Of a stretch of DNA of 64,000 nt, positions 11,926 to 22,424 are shown piece by piece. The stretch's first letter is position 1, and each line of letters opens with the position of its first letter. Source of the stretch: Cryptomeria japonica. Taxonomy: Eukaryota > Streptophyta > Pinopsida > Cupressales > Cupressaceae. The stretch lies in assembly GCF_030272615.1 (NCBI RefSeq), contig NC_081414.1, forward strand, positions 656,404,292 through 656,468,291. Reading direction: 5' to 3'. Both the position numbers and the translations under genes were made by a program. The notes beneath the pieces were generated by a model. That model was given only the letters and a program-made list of their open reading frames with translations, made no database searches and was not told where the DNA came from.

Positions 11926-13256
11926 TTATATATCTTTTATAACAAATATTTCCACAATAGTTTGTAATGAGTTAGGGGAATATAAAGTCACAACTATATA
12001 TATCCTCTCACCGGATTAAATAGTGCTAAAATAAAAATAGGGTTCTATTAATGTATTGAATATTTTCTTTTTTAATTTTGTATTCATGATTTAATTGCCC
12101 AGTGGAGTAGGCACTGATCCATATTGGTTCAAGGTAAAATGCTTTTATTTAAATAGTGTCACTTTTCTAGTTTGTTGTTGGAGTAGATTAGTGTTAGTTT
12201 AAGTTATGTATGTTTTTAATGATTTAATATTGTTAATTAGGGAATTATTTTAACCTATCCTAAATTTCAAATATTAAAAAAAAAAATTAATTATATCGAA
12301 AACTTGCCACAATGTATGAAAAAATGAATGATTATTATAAGAGGTTATAATATTTCTTGAACCCATAGATGCATATGCAATGTGTATTATTAGCTATATA
12401 TAACTCTAACTTAGCTAGTTGATCTTTACCCAGTGACAAATATTTGGGGATATATCAACTAATTATTGTTGTATTTTTATATTTTAATAGATGTAAAACA
12501 TTGTTTAGGAGACCTCTAGGAATATTGCATTACACTTAAGTTAACCTTAAATTGTATAAATACTAACCACTAAAAATAGGCCTTCAACCATCCAAAAACT
12601 ATTAATTAGTGACAAAGACAGGCAAAATGTAGACAACTATTTTTGTACATAACTTATTATATATCCCTATGGGTATTGGCATGGTGTGATGGTGAAGTTA
12701 TGGTGTAGTTATTCTTTCCATAAAGATTCATAGTTTTGGGTCAAAAGCGTTTACCTTTTTTTTTTCAAAACAAACCATCATATATCCTATTATTTATTTA
12801 TTAGTTATGATTTATTTGATTATTTACATACCATTAATTAAATACATATTTATTTTTAGTCGATAGAATACTTTTAACAACTCAGATTGTCATCACTCCA
12901 TTCATCCCATTAATTATTATTTATTATATTATTTTACATATCGTTAATTAAATAAATATATTTAATATTAGTCAATAGACTTCCCTTGAGAGAAAACCTC
13001 ACCATTATAAACATCTTGAACAACTTAGATTGTCATCATTCCATTCATTAAATACTTTGACTGATGGGATATTTAATTATTACATTGGGTGGTCGCTAAG
13101 ACCTCACTCAGGCATGATTGGTTAAATAATGACAAAAAAATTGTGAGAAAATAGTTTATATTCATTTTTAATTGGTTGTTGAATAATTTATTATAAATTC
13201 AATGAATGCAATAGTATCATAAGTTAATCTATTTGATATGAATTATATAAGATTTA

Positions 13257-14001
13257 TGTTGGTTGTAATTAGGGTTGGCGGATTCCAATTGTCTTGGGCA
13301 ACATTGGAATCCGCCTCCTTAATATAGGGCCTGGCCCAATACCTTTCGGTGCACCCAAAAAGGTTCCACGCTTCACTTAAACCCTTCACGCCCCCTTGAA
13401 AGGGCCGACCCTATCTAATAAGGAATTAATATAATTAATTAAGTTTAAAAGAAGGCTGACATGTTAAAAGGAATAAGTCTCCTATAAATGTGGCATTTGC
13501 TTCTCATTATTACATAACAATTTCAAGCAGATGAAAAGTATTTTTGGTAAAAAGTGAATTCCATATTCAGGGATCTGGCAACAAGCAAACTACTCTAGAT
13601 AGCAGCAGTAGATAGGAAACTCCATTTGGCAACTTCAGATCCTTAATAGCAGCCTGCGAACTTCATCAGACATCTGCAGATCCATAATTAAAGGCAGCGA
13701 ACTTCAGATCCTCAATAGCAGCCAGCAAACTTCATCAAGACATCTGCAAATCCATAATTAAAGGCAGTGAACTTCATAAGAGGCTACAGATCATATGTAA
13801 TGTCTAGTTGAATTAAAATCATAATCAGATTTGAGGATTCTTTGGCTCGGTTTTTCCTCATAGGAGGTTTTCCCAGGGTAAATGTGTTTTGTCTTTTGCA
13901 TTTCATTTCCTTTATTATGCTTAAGTCTGGAAAACAATAAGCTAATTAACCTTATTCTGATTTTCTGAGTTTTATTCAATCTGAAAGTTCCAAATTTAAC
14001 A
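13257..14001 (+). repeat. E2 5' LTR
   Basis: Starts TGTTGG and ends TTTAACA. Twenty bases in is a 13-bp perfect hairpin (13277-13289 with 13303-13315). A 69-bp direct duplication (13631-13768) has units starting AACTTCAGATCCT. A TATA-like box lies at 13483-13489. Confidence 0.95.
13483..13489 (+). promoter_or_regulatory. E2 LTR TATA-like box
   Basis: TATAAAT in the middle of the LTR, repeated at 18713-18719 in the other LTR. It sits where an LTR promoter would start transcription towards gag. No experimental support. Confidence 0.5.
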
Positions 14002-14013
14002 TGGTATCAAAGC
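14002..14013 (+). other. E2 primer-binding site
   Basis: TGGTATCAAAGC directly follows the 5' LTR. It differs by one base from the TGGTATCAGAGC complement of the 3' end of initiator tRNA-Met that primes many plant copia elements. Confidence 0.9.
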
Positions 14014-14094
14014 TAATTGGTTAGATCAATCTTCAGATTTAAAATTCAGTACAATTTTATTTCCAGATTGTTGTAGCTTTTGCAAATCAGGTCA

Positions 14095-17000
14095 ATGGGG
14101 CCGAAAGTTGAAGATAGGCTTGCTGGGAATCTAAATTTTACTGCATGGAAATTTTGAATCAAGTTGGCTCTTGAGGAAGAAGATCTTCTCCAATTCATTG
14201 AAGCGAAAGAGCTAACCGAGCCTTCGGATGTAGCTGAGTTGAAACAATTCAAAAGGGATGCTATCAAAGCCAGGAAGATTCTCATTGATTCAGTCAAAGA
14301 CCACCTCGTCACTTCTATTGCTTCATTCACCACTGCAAGGGAAATGTTCAGCCACCTACAAGGTACATATGAAGTTAACAATCTTAGTAGGGCAATAACA
14401 TTAAGACAACAACTACTTAATATCAAAATGGCTAAAGAAGATTTTGTTATTTCCTACTTCATAAAAATTTCAGAACTAAAGAATCAGCTAGGTTTAATTG
14501 GCCATAACATGGAAGATAAAGACCTTGTCATGATTGCCCTTAATGGTCTACCTCACTCTTGGGAGTCATTTATCCAAACCGTAAGTAGTCGGTCGGAGTT
14601 ACCTACTCTTGATCGCCTTAAGAATGATTGCATCCAAGAAGAGTCTCGCCTCTTCACAAGGAGTCAATCCAAGAGCCCCCATGTAGATGAACATCACATG
14701 CTTGCAGCTCAATGCAAGAAAAGGGGAAATTGGAATCAACCTTATCCTAAAAGAAATAGGGATTCCAGATCCTTTAGTTCCCAACACCCTTGGAAGAAAC
14801 CAAGAGATACCTCGCATGTGTGATGTTTTAGATGTGACAAATTCTGTCATTATGCTAAGGAATGTCAGTTTAACCCTAACCAAAGTGAAGCAAACCTAAA
14901 TGAAGTCTCAGAACAAAATGATGACTTCTTATTCATCTCCACTCTATCTAGCAGTGTACCATTAGATAGCAATACATGGTTGATTGACAGTGGTGCCTCC
15001 AGACACATCACAGGTTACTGTGATCATCTTTCCAGCCTAGTAGAAAAGGATGCCAGCCTTCACATGGTAATTGGTGATGATGCTCATTATTCGGTAAGAG
15101 GTTCTAGCTCTACTTCTCTAGAATTAGATTCTGGTATTTCCTTGCATCTTAGTGATATATTGTTTGTTCCTGGAATTAAAAGAAACCTAATTTCCATTTC
15201 TGCTCTAGAAGATAAAGGTTATCAAATTGCATTTTCTGAAGGAAAAGTTCTTGCTTGGCCTAAGAAAGATAGTTTTAAATCTGCTCGTATAATTGGCCAT
15301 AGATATGATAGTCTTTATAAGCTCGCTACTAACCAATTCTAAGCCCTCATTAATGAGGCCCCGGAATCATGTGAATTATGGCATAGAAGACTTGGACATC
15401 TACATTATCAAGCCCTTCCATCCCTTGAAAGGTTAGTCAAAGGTATGCCTAAACTCAGTCAAATTCATGATAACACTTGTAAAGGTTTTGCTATTGGTAA
15501 GAATGTTAAAAGTCCATTTCATAAAAGTGAAAATAGAGATAAAGACAAACTAGAACTTGTTCACTCTGATTTATGTGGTCCTATGTCTATAGCATCTCCT
15601 AGTGGATTCCTTTATTATGTAATCTTCATAGATGATTTCTCTAGGAAAACTTGGATCTACTTCTTGAAATCTAAAGAATCTGATGAAGTCTTAAGTAAAT
15701 TTAAGGAGTTTAAAGCATTAACTAAAAACCTCTCTGGTAAAAGAATCAAATGTTTAAGATCTGATAATGGAGGTGAGTACACCTCTGGTAGCTTTCATGA
15801 TTTTTGTGTTGAGTCAGGAATTAAGAGGGAGTTTTGTGTTTCATACAATCCTCAACAAAATGGTGTTGCTGAAAGAAAGAATAGGACCATTGTGGAGGCT
15901 GCAAAGGCTATGATCCACGATCAAGACTTGCAGACTTTCCTATGGGCTGAGGCTTCTAGAACAACAGTATATATCCAGAATAGATGTCCTCATCATTCTC
16001 TAAAGAACATGACCTCGGAAGAAGCCTTCACGGGATTCAAACCAGACATTAGTCACCTCAGGATCTTTGGAAGTCCCATCTATTTTCACGTGCCCAAGGA
16101 AAAGTGATCAAAGTTAGAACCCTCTAGAAAGAAAGGCATGCTAGTGGGATACAGTGAATCCTGCAAAGCATTCAAGATTTACATCCCAGGCCAAAGGTAT
16201 GTTGAGGTAAGTAGGGATGTTAAATTTGAAGAAGACATTGCGTTTAAGAAATCGAAAGGTTCCTGTGCTATTGATGAATCTAATGATAATCAAAATATAA
16301 ACGTTGATACTAACCCTGAGATTCAGAGGGAGCAAGTTGAACTCCATCTCAAGATGATCATGATGATCCTCTAGAACCCATGAATCCCACTGATATTCCT
16401 AGTGACATTGTCGTTACCAAGAAGAGACCACTTTGGGTAAGAAACACTATTCAAGAAGCTGAAAGATTTGCTGCTCCAAGTGGCACCTTTCATGAAACTA
16501 AGAAACCTCAGGTATTTTCCAACTATGTTTCTTTAATGTGTAATCTCATTGAAACTAAACCTTGCAATGTTGAAGAAGCCTTAAGTCATCATGCCTGGAA
16601 GCTTGCTATGGATGAAAAATAGCAGTCTATCATTAAGAATGATGTATGGGACCTTGTGCCTAGACCCAAAGGTAAGTCTGTTGTTTCCTCTAAATGATTA
16701 TTTAAAATTAAACATAATGCTGATGGTAGTATTGAAAAATATAAAGCTAGATTTGTAGCGCGTGGTTTTTCCCAAAAGGCAGGCATAGACTATGAAGAAA
16801 CATTTGCTCCTATTGCTAGATATACTTCCATTAGAACAATTATTGCTATTGCTGCTTCTAAGGGTTGGAAACTTCATCATATGGATGTTAAGACTGCCTT
16901 TCTCAATGGTGTCATTGAGAAAGAAGTCTACATTGAGCAACCTGAGGGATATGAGATTCAGGATAGATTAACCCATGTGTGCAGGTTAAAGAAAGCTCTG

Positions 17001-18118
17001 TATGGTCTTAAACAAGCTCCTTGTGCTTGGTATGAAAGAATTGATAAATATTTGCTAAGTCTAGGCTTTTGTAAAAATGATGCTGACCCTAACATTTACT
17101 TTAAAGTAGCCAATGATGAAATGCTAATTCTAGTTCTTTATGTGGATGACTTATTTCTGACTAGTAAAGATGAACTCATTATTAGATGTAAGAAAGAATT
17201 AGCTTCAGAATTTGAAATGAAAGATTTAGGCCTAATGCATTATTTTCTAGGTCTAGAAGTATGGCAAAGATCTAACAAAATCTTTCTAAGTCAAGGAAAG
17301 TAAACTATTGACATTTTGAAAAGATTTAGAATGATGGATTGTAAACCAATGTCTACTCCTATGGAATCTAACTTAAAGAAGTTAAGTGTTTCTGCAGCTA
17401 ACTCTGAATTTGCAGATCCATTCGAGTACCGATAGTTGATTGGATCACTGATGTATCTAGTTAACACTAGACCAGGCATATGTTTTGCTGTGAATGCTCT
17501 TAGTCAGTTCATGAGTTTGCCCAAGCATGTTCACCTTGTTGCAGCCAAGCATATTCTAAGATACTTACGGGGCATAGTTAGCTTTGGGCTGAAGTATCCA
17601 CGTAACACTCCAATAACCTTGGAAGGTTTTCTGATGCAGATTGGGCTAGAAGCATCAAAGATAGGAAAAGCACCTCCGGTATTTGTTTCAGCTTGGGTTC
17701 TGCAGTGATCTCTTAGGCCTGCAGAAAATAATCCTTAGTGGCATTGAGTACTGCTGAAGCTGAGTATATTGCAGCAAGTGTAGCATCCAGAGAAGCAGTG
17801 TGGCTTCGTAAGCTTCTTGCTAGATTGTCTGGTCAGCCATGGGACCCTACAGTTATTCACTATGATAACCAGAGTTGTATTAAAATGTCTATCAATCCAG
17901 TGTTTCATGATAGGTCAAAACATGTGGAAACCCATTATCATTTTATTTGGGATATGGTGCAAAGGGGTGCCATTCAGCTGAAATACATCAGCACTGATGA
18001 GTAGGTTGTAGATATGCTTACCAAGCCTCTATCCAAAGTAAAGTTTGTGTACTTCAGGGATAGACTTGGTATTGTGGAAAATGAAACTCTGATTGAGAGG
18101 GAGTCTCAATTTCAGTGA
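14095..18118 (+). pseudogene. E2 copia gag-pol polyprotein remnant
   Basis: The polyprotein would provide all retrotransposition enzymes. ATG 14095 opens gag. A CX2CX4HX4C zinc knuckle lies at 14824-14865. The protease has an intact Asp-Ser-Gly (WLIDSGAS, about 14977). The integrase region (15360-16100) keeps the three acidic sites in HSDLCGP, SDNGGEY and NGVAERKNRT, but the zinc-binding CxxC has Phe for the second Cys. Reverse transcriptase shows YVDD near 17140, and RNase H has STAEAEY near 17745. Stops occur at 14155, 14821, 15340, 16105, 16620, 17301, 17433 and 18002, among others. Frameshifts occur near 16370 and 17630. Many stops are explained by one transition (Gln to TAG or TAA, Trp or Arg to TGA). 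Clearly a dead copy. Confidence 0.95.
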
Positions 18119-18136
18119 TACTTTGTATTGTATAAA

Positions 18137-18419
18137 ACCACCCTCTGCGGGCAATGTAAGGTGGTATTGTAAACTTCTCAGGGAGAACTATAATTCTTAG
18201 CCATCCTGTACGGGCAATGTAAGATGGTATTGTAAATGTTAACCACCCTCTGTGGGCAATGTAAGGTGGTATTGTAAACTTCTCAAAGAGAAGTGTAATT
18301 GTTAAACCATCATTTGCGGGCAATGTAAGATGGTATTGTAACCTTTGACCATCCTCTGCGGGCAATGTAAGATGGTAGAAAAGGATCCTCTCCACCCTCT
18401 GTGAGAAATGCAAGGTGGA
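18137..18419 (+). repeat. Array of six covarying hairpins in the E2 3' untranslated region
   Basis: Six units of exactly 29 bases lie at 18137, 18200, 18242, 18306, 18348 and 18391. Each has a 6-bp stem around a 17-base loop of the type CTCTGCGGGCAATGTAA. Stems are ACCACC/GGTGGT, GCCATC/GATGGT, ACCACC/GGTGGT, ACCATC/GATGGT, ACCATC/GATGGT and TCCACC/GGTGGA. The fifth pair alternates C-G and T-A, and the outer pair changes from A-T to T-A in the last unit, so both arms change together. Between units 1-2 and 3-4 is a second small stem (ACTTCTC/GAGAAGT at 18279-18295). Function unknown; pairing suggests a structured RNA. Confidence 0.9.
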
Positions 18420-18473
18420 TCCAGTCTATGCTTGTGTGCAAGTTGGAAGATTATGATTATGATTCTATTCCCT

Positions 18474-18486
18474 AATTAAGAGGGAG
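18474..18486 (+). other. E2 polypurine tract
   Basis: The purine run AAGAGGGAG directly precedes the 3' LTR start at 18487, the expected site for plus-strand priming. Confidence 0.85.
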
Positions 18487-19231
18487 TGTTGGTTGTAATT
18501 AGGCCTGGTGGATTCCAATTGCCTTGGGCAACATTGGAATCCACCTCCTTAATATAGGGCCTGGCCCAATACCTTTCGGTGCACCCAAAAAGGTTCCATG
18601 CTTCACTTAAACCATTCACGCCTCCTTGATAGGGCTGACCCTATCTAATAAGGAATTAATATAATTAATTAAGTTTAAAAGAAGGCCGACATGTTAAAAG
18701 GAATAAGTCTCCTATAAATGTGGCATTTGCTTCTCATTATTACATAACAATTTCAAGCAGATGAAAAGTATTTTTGGTAAAAAGTGAATTCCATATTCAG
18801 GGATCTGGCAACCAGCGAACTACTCTAGATAGCAGCAGTAGATAGCGAACTCCATTAGGCAACTTCAGATCCTCAATAGCAGCCTGCGAACTTCATCAGA
18901 CATCTGCAGATCCATAATTAAAGGCAGCGAACTTCAGATCCTCAACAACAACCAGCGAACTTCATCAAGACATCTGCAGATCCATAATTAAAGGCAGCGA
19001 ACTTCATAAGAGGTTGCAGATCATATGTAATGTCCAGTTGAATTAAAATCATAATCAGATCTGAGGATCCTTTGGCTAGATTTTTCCTCCTAGGAGGTTT
19101 TCCCAGGGTAACTGTGTTTTGTCTTTTGCATTTCATTTCCTTTATTATGCTTAAGTTTGGAAAACAATAAGCTAATTAACCTTATTCTAATTTTCTGAGT
19201 TTTATTCAATCTGAAAGTACCAAATTTAACA
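18487..19231 (+). repeat. E2 3' LTR
   Basis: Same length as the 5' LTR. It keeps the leading hairpin (18507-18519 with 18533-18545) with one base pair changed on both arms, the 69-bp duplication (18861-18998) and the TATAAAT box (18713-18719). Confidence 0.95.
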
Positions 19232-19236
19232 ATTTC

Positions 19237-19985
19237 TTCATGATAATCTTTTTTATAAAAATTGACTAAAACATGACAAAGAAATTGTGAGAAAATAGTT
19301 TATATTCATTTCTAGTTTGTTGTTAAATAAATTTTTGGCAACTCTTTATAAATTCAATGAATACTATATAATAGTTACACAATGTTAAAATGCATTAAAG
19401 TTTTTACCTTAATCCTTGAATCTGTATAGGTACAAGTGCTAGTTTGTTTAATTAATTTTACAATTCACCTCTAAAATATTTTATCATTGCCATTAATTTA
19501 TTCACATTGATCATAATATATAATTGGGTCATCATGTGACGAGCGCCTCTTTCACATTTTTGACTAAGCTTGTCTAAATTCATTATATCGAAACACTTTC
19601 ATAAAGTCAAACAAAATTTTCATCTAATCCATTCATTCCAAACAAAACCTTTTAATCGTAGCCATCCACATAAGGATGTTGTCATAATGCAACTCCTAAC
19701 CCTAAATAAAATCCATCATGTGACACTTGTCTCATGTCTCCAACTTTGATCTTAACCCTAATCTTCATTCAATCTTAGCCATCCATCATCAATATAGCCT
19801 AGGGCTTGATTTTGCATCTTGAGAATTCTATAAACCAGAGGTCTCATACCTCATTCGCATATCTTTTTTTATTATGATGTTATGTTGTCTAATTTTCTAT
19901 CTAAATCTTCTTCCATAGATTTATGCTGAATATATTTGTATCAAATATTCCATTATCTTATTGGGCTCAATTTATTGCTTGTGTT
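19237..19985 (+). other. Upstream region of BTB copy A; no gene seen
   Basis: AT-rich part of arm A. 19260-19480 matches the reverse of 59240-59560, and 19500-19790 matches the reverse of 22870-23110 and 58930-59190. Similarity also of 19286-19360 to 13140-13215 shows an internal duplication that brackets the E2 insertion. Confidence 0.6.
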
Positions 19986-20385
19986 GTTTCAGTGATTCAA
20001 AACAAAAAAAATGCAATCAGGCATGGGAAGGAGAAAAAGGGTTTTAGATGAAGGTATTGTGTGTATTGCAATTATTCTCCATTGTTTTTTACCTTTAATC
20101 TTTTATTCTCTTTCATATTGATTTTCTCTAAAAGGCCATGCAAAGAAATTATTCCCTAGCATATTTATTGTAATTTACCATTACAGGCTTTATATGTTAA
20201 CCATATTACAAGTGGGAAAGATGCACTATGTCGGAAGTTATCTATGAACTCTATTAGTGTTTGTCATATTGCAGTGATTCGAAACACAAACATCTAATCA
20301 GGCATGACTTCAAAATCTAATGAACAAATTGTGGATCAAGAACTCAATCTAAAGAGAAAAAAGATTTTGGATGAAGGTATGTCTA
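19986..20385 (+). repeat. Two tandem exon-like units upstream of BTB copy A
   Basis: Each unit begins with a CAG-like acceptor and TGATTCRAAACA, contains ATCAGGCATG, and ends in TTTTRGATGAAG followed by GTATTG or GTATGT, a plausible donor. The short coding parts would be MGRRKRVLDEG (from 20023) and MTSKSNEQIVDQELN ending KKILDEG (from 20305). The main BTB exon starts with the same acceptor-like context (20610-20645). They may be alternative first exons; splicing is inferred only from sequence. Confidence 0.45.
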
Positions 20386-20642
20386 TTGCAATTATCTTCC
20401 ATTTTATTCACCTTCAATTTTTTTTATTATATTTGATCAATCTTTTATTATCTTCCATCATGATTTTCTCAAAAACTTATTAAGCGAGGTAAAGGCCATC
20501 AGAAGAAACTATTCACCAGCATATTTATTCTATTTTACCATTACAAGTTTTATATGTTAACCATCTTATAAGTGGCAAAGTCATCTATGCATTGAATTAT
20601 TTTTGTATTGTTGAAGTGATTCCAAGAAAAATCAAATTAGGC

Positions 20643-21532
20643 ATGGATTCAACAGGTAAGGAGCAAATTGACCGGTGGCCTCAATTTGGGGCCACAAACT
20701 CTGATGATGTAAGATTACAAATATTTGGCCGAAACAGAGAAGAGTATGAGGGAAATCCTCTTCGCCTTCATTCTCAAACTCTTCAAACTCTTCAAGCTTT
20801 GGAATTTTTTAAGAGTTTGTTATCAGAGCGCTGGTCTTCAGATATCCGACCCTTTGAAATTGAGGTAAGCACTAGTCAATCCTTTGAAAACTATTTAAAA
20901 TGTATTGATATGATGTATTCTTCTACTTCAACTCATCGTTTCTCCGATGTGGATGAATGCCTGGTAATTCTCTCTGTTGCTTCAGAATTGTTAGTGGATA
21001 AACTTATGCAACAATGCAGGAGATATCTGGAAGCTGTTCGTTGGATCTCTGAGCAAGAGTCCAAAATTAGAAATCTATTGTCTTGCCCGATTTGAATGCA
21101 TGGCTTGATAAACAGAACAATAACTATTTAGACTTTGTGAGAGAGAATATCAAAGCAATGCTATGTTTTCTTTTCATTTGTAACTGCCGAAAAGAAACAA
21201 CCGAAAAGAAACAACCAATTATTCGAGAAGCGGTGGGCAGATTTATAGCAGAAAATTTGCAGGAAGATGAATCTTCAGGGATCGCAGAAATGTGCAGGCA
21301 TATCATTTTAGAGGAATTTAAAGCTAACATTGCAATTGCTATGACATCAAATACTGAAAAAAATCTGGCAGATGAGGAGCATTCTTATTTTGCCCTGCTG
21401 TGGCCCTTTGCTCTAATTGAGCGCTGTGATGGGAGGACAATTATCTTCCCATTTCAGCAGGGTTTAGTTTTTCACATAATATCCTCACTGCGGCTTCCAT
21501 GGTCATCCAATAACACTGAACAATTACATTAA
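20643..21532 (+). pseudogene. BTB/POZ domain protein, copy A (frameshifted)
   Basis: The family consists of plant BTB/POZ proteins, typically protein-interaction adaptors, some for CUL3 ubiquitin ligases; the role of this copy is unknown. I prefer the ATG at 20643 (MDSTGKEQID), because the sequence before it looks like an intron end. The first frame runs to 21095 and carries a BTB-like core: VRLQIFGRNREE, LHSQTLQ, FFKSLLSERWSS, IEVSTSQSFENYLKCI, FSDVDECLVILSVASEL. From 21083 the C-terminal part continues in another frame (LPDLNAWLDKQNNNYLDF, then REAVGRFIAENLQ). Copy B has 19 more bases at this junction, so a deletion in A explains the shift. A spliced gene avoiding the shift is not excluded. 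The terminal codons run into inverted sequence. Confidence 0.75.
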
Positions 21533-21647
21533 AGGGCCTCCAGACAGCCCAACAGAATACGCAGAACGGTTTCAGTTTTTCAGGGTTCAGGGTTCACTGT
21601 GGCTTCCATGGTCGTCCTATCACACTGAACAATTACATTAAAGGGCC
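21489..21647. repeat. Junction of the inverted duplication with a 50-bp direct repeat
   Basis: A 50-base block (21489-21538) recurs at 21598-21647 with few changes. Both are in the antisense orientation of BTB coding sequence, so the start of arm B is partly duplicated at the fold point. The stop of copy A lies in the first block. Confidence 0.75.
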
Positions 21648-22424
21648 ACAGCAGGGAAGGATCACTTCCATAGAGAGGCAGCACAACGCTTTTAATGTTA
21701 GCTTTAGACACATTAAAATTGAAAATGGTAGGCTCGCACATATTAGTAATTTTAGCTTCGAAAACCTCTAATATGATTTGCCTGTACACATCTGCAATGC
21801 CTGAAGATGCATCTCCCTGCAAATTCTCTAAAATAAATTGACTCACTGCTTATCGAATATTTGGTTGCCTCTCATCGATACATTCTTCACTGGAAAGAAA
21901 AGAGATCATTGTTTTGACATTCTCTATGACAAAATCTAAAATGTCATTTTCTGTTTATTAAGCCTTGCATTCAAATCGGGCGATACACTCCTATTCAAAG
22001 AGGACAATAGATCTCTTATATTAGACTCTTGCTCTGAATTCCAACGAACAACCTCCAAATATGCCAGGCATAAGTTTATCCACTAGTAATTCCGAAGCAA
22101 CTGGGAGAATTGCCAGGCATTCATCCACATTGCAGAAATGAAAAGAAGAAGAATACATCATCTCAATGCATTTTAGTTTCCAAAGTATTGAAAAGTGGTT
22201 ACCTAAATTTCAAAAGGTCGGATATTCGAAGACCAGCGCTCTGATAACAATGCCCTCAAAAAATCCGACATTTGAAGAATTTTAGAATGATGATGAAGTG
22301 GATTTCCCTCATACTCTTCTCTGTTTGGCCCAAATATTCGTAATTTCACATCGGTGGAATTTGAGGCCACAAATTGATGCCGCTGGGTCGTCATGTGTTG
22401 ATTAGGGGTTTTTTAAATCCATGC
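21598..22424 (-). pseudogene. BTB/POZ domain protein, copy B (degenerate)
   Basis: Mirror copy of A. Reading on minus: an N-terminal piece 22394-22203 (VKLRIFGPNREEYEGNP, LLSERWSSNIRPFEI), a damaged middle with stops (22200-21960), and a C-terminal piece 21846-21598 (FILENLQGDASSGIADVYRQ, SLLWPFNVIVQCD). The ATG equivalent to that of copy A (about 22424) is followed by a stop within seven codons, and a second ATG at 22394 is in another frame. It keeps the 19 bases missing from A near 22000-21980. It is not expected to make a full protein. Confidence 0.8.

Larger units (their letters stand above)
13257..19231 (+). mobile_element. E2: Ty1/copia retrotransposon, full-length
   Basis: Two 745-bp LTRs (13257-14001 and 18487-19231) flank a tRNA-Met-type primer site, a gag-pol remnant in the copia order (protease, integrase, reverse transcriptase, RNase H) and a polypurine tract. 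Flanks ATTTA (13252-13256) and ATTTC (19232-19236) fit a 5-bp target duplication with one change. By hand count the LTRs differ at about 35 of 745 positions. Arms B and C of the BTB repeat lack this insertion. The coding region carries several stops and at least two frameshifts, so the copy is not autonomous. Confidence 0.95.
11200..21540 (+). repeat. Arm A of the inverted BTB duplication
   Basis: This segment, without the E2 insertion, is the reverse complement of arm B (21598-24193 continuing at 57282-57930). A tandem copy C (57950-61760, minus) repeats most of it. Matching blocks include 11220-11810 with 57282-57930, 11950-12660 with 23350-24080, and 19500-19790 with 22870-23110 and 58930-59190. 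The arms are diverged with many small indels, so the duplication is old. It predates E2 and E3, because each of those elements interrupts only one copy. Confidence 0.8.

Noticed and set aside
18054-18413. 119-codon minus frame with repeated peptide
   Set aside because: It is the antisense of the hairpin array; the peptide repeats simply follow the DNA repeats.
20592-20642. Upstream ATG of BTB copy A at 20592
   Set aside because: It lies in sequence that looks like intron end (acceptor near 20610), and the ATG at 20643 is the one in the repeated TRGGCATG context.
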